A DNA stretch of 64,000 nt. Source: Brevibacillus reuszeri. GTDB lineage: Bacteria; Bacillota; Bacilli; Brevibacillales; Brevibacillaceae. The DNA lies in NCBI RefSeq assembly GCF_002897295.1, contig NZ_BEXF01000006.1:62001-126000 (forward strand), read 5' to 3'. Below the pieces are notes generated by a model that worked only from the letters and a program-made list of their open reading frames with translations, searched no databases and was not told the origin of the DNA. Made by a program: the position numbers and the translations under genes. Shown here piece by piece: positions 63,060 to 64,000 of the stretch; the stretch's first letter is position 1; the number at the start of each line of letters is the position of its first letter.

Positions 63060-63579
63060 ACTCATTAGTAGAGGTGAGTTATTCATAAAAAAGCAGTGGT
63101 TGTCCTACATCCTAGTCTTGAGTATCCCTACTTTAATTGTAGCTTTAATTTTCAGTCAAAATAACAATGAATCAAAACCTCAACTCGAAACTGTTTCTGG
63201 CTATCAAGAGGAGAAAACAGATCTAGATTTAATGAATCCACTATGGGAGCAAGATGACAAAGCTATTGAATTAGATGAAAGGAACTATATAATCCATGAT
63301 GGATTTTATTATGTTCCTATTGATGAAGAGGTCAATGAATCGCAGTTAGATACAATCCTCGGTACAGTGACTAGAATAGGAGAATGGGAGGATAGGCGCG
63401 AAGGAGATACCAGACAGTATATACCGGGTACCAAATACTACAGTATAAAAGGAATAAAAGATAAGGATAAAATTGCGATAGAAATACTTTGGCATACAAT
63501 TTATGAACATAAAATTCTAAAATATCAAGTGATGGAAAGAGAAAAACCTATATCAGAGACACCTCAACATGGACGGTAA
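63052..63579 (+). CDS. Small membrane-anchored hypothetical protein, family of the 48596 gene
   Basis: A 175-residue protein with an N-terminal membrane anchor (KKQWLSYILVLSIPTLIVAL) and an outer acidic domain. The segment ILGTVTRIGEWEDRREGDTR, then YIPGTKYYSIKGIKDKDKIA matches the outer domain of the protein at 48596, though this one lacks the C-terminal helix. The start is uncertain: TTG 63052 lies inside a strong hairpin and there is no ATG before the anchor. Function unknown. Confidence 0.6.
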   Translation: MVKLISRGELFIKKQWLSYILVLSIPTLIVALIFSQNNNESKPQLETVSGYQEEKTDLDLMNPLWEQDDKAIELDERNYIIHDGFYYVPIDEEVNESQLDTILGTVTRIGEWEDRREGDTRQYIPGTKYYSIKGIKDKDKIAIEILWHTIYEHKILKYQVMEREKPISETPQHGR

Positions 63580-63837
63580 AGGTAGAGCATATATCTATAT
63601 GTGTGCTGATTTAGCATTTTCAGCTTAAGCTATTTATTTTTGGAATCGATTAAGATTAAATGTAGCCTGGCAGAATGTCCAATAAGGTTTCGAAAACATT
63701 GTCTTTAACCAAGCAAACTGTCGATTTTAGGTCCTACAGATTCGAAGTACAATTCAGATGTGAAATCACTTATCACAGTATATTGGAAACCGTTATTCGA
63801 ATGATAAAAGATGATTAGGTTACTAGGAGGAGGCATT
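63580..63837. other. Intergenic region
   Basis: A 258-base stretch without gene, hairpin or repeat that I could support. It presumably carries the promoter of the lipoprotein gene at 63838. Confidence 0.4.
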
Positions 63838-64000
63838 ATGAAACATTCTGTTACTATGACGTTGTTTCTTGCCTTTATAATAAGCGGTTGTACAGATACA
63901 AATGCAATAAACGATAATCATTCAGATCAGCCAATAGAAAATACTAAAATGATAGAAGCTGAAGTTTCTGTTCAACGGTCCGACACACAACAACAACAGA
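63838..64000 (+). CDS. Lipoprotein, partial (cut by the window end)
   Basis: The first 54 codons of a gene preceded by a strong AGGAGGAGG site. The product starts MKHSVTMTLFLAFIISGCTD, a lipoprotein signal with lipobox IISGC at about residue 18, followed by a polar, Asn/Asp/Gln-rich linker. The rest lies beyond the window, so the family cannot be determined. It continues the run of exported proteins from 59921 on. Confidence 0.75.
   Translation, partial: MKHSVTMTLFLAFIISGCTDTNAINDNHSDQPIENTKMIEAEVSVQRSDTQQQQ

Noticed and set aside
1..64000. CRISPR arrays, tRNA or rRNA genes
   Set aside because: No regularly spaced repeats and no recognisable tRNA arms or rRNA segments were seen on either strand.

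Overview
The window looks like chromosome of a Gram-positive, spore-former-type Bacillota. Brevibacillus or a close Paenibacillaceae relative is the best guess. The reasons are strong GGAGG ribosome-binding sites, several TTG/GTG starts, lipobox signal peptides, sigma-54/SigL-type control, and the mix of Lut, Cox-like, KipI/KipA/YcsF and Carboxypeptidase Taq genes. No rRNA, tRNA, CRISPR array or intact insertion sequence was seen. The genus is inferred, not proven.

Region 1 (1-13540) is peptide and small-molecule metabolism. It holds an amidohydrolase with an orphan oligopeptide-type binding lipoprotein, a CynX-like MFS exporter divergent from a LysR regulator, and an SgrR-like regulator divergent from a second orphan binding lipoprotein. 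The second lipoprotein heads an apparent operon: NTF2-like protein, LutA, LutB, M42 aminopeptidase, M55 D-aminopeptidase. LutC is missing.

Region 2 (13541-18900) is a small decayed island (hypothetical protein, transposase remnant, a gene fragment with two internal stops, two AT-rich immunity-like genes, another fragment), followed by the M32 carboxypeptidase and tryptophan 2,3-dioxygenase.

Region 3 (19130-29147) is a compact operon of MoxR-type AAA+ ATPase, DUF5682, VWA, DUF4132 and SWIM zinc-finger proteins plus a small protein. It matches the uncharacterised yehL/yehM/yehP/yehI/yehQ set of E. coli.

Region 4 (29148-45914) is the most striking part. A near-perfect sigma-54 promoter with two spaced palindromes upstream precedes a long collinear set: CoxG-like, the three subunits of a molybdenum hydroxylase with an AYRGAG-type (form II) active-site loop, CoxD/CoxE, XdhC, MocA, then a urea-carboxylase-like module (KipI-like, KipA-like, biotin carrier, biotin carboxylase) and a YcsF/PxpA protein. 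After a terminator comes a sigma-54 activator with an intact GAFTGA loop, followed by a second KipI/KipA pair. My reading is an inducible catabolic route in which a heterocycle is hydroxylated to a lactam or amide and the ring is opened by an ATP- and biotin-dependent carboxylase/hydrolase system. The substrate is unknown.

Region 5 (45915-54077) holds regulators and transporters: AraC regulator, MFS exporter behind a Fur-box-like palindrome, a small membrane protein, an alpha/beta hydrolase, LysR/EamA and MarR/MFS pairs.

Region 6 (54078-64000) is accessory and partly decayed. It has a frameshifted pseudogene, a 46-residue exported peptide, two divergent paralogous secreted proteins (one frameshifted in its signal peptide), a GC-richer patch with a broken ECF sigma factor, SRPBCC and VOC genes, and then a run of small exported proteins including one whose frame is broken at a C6 tract just after the signal peptide.
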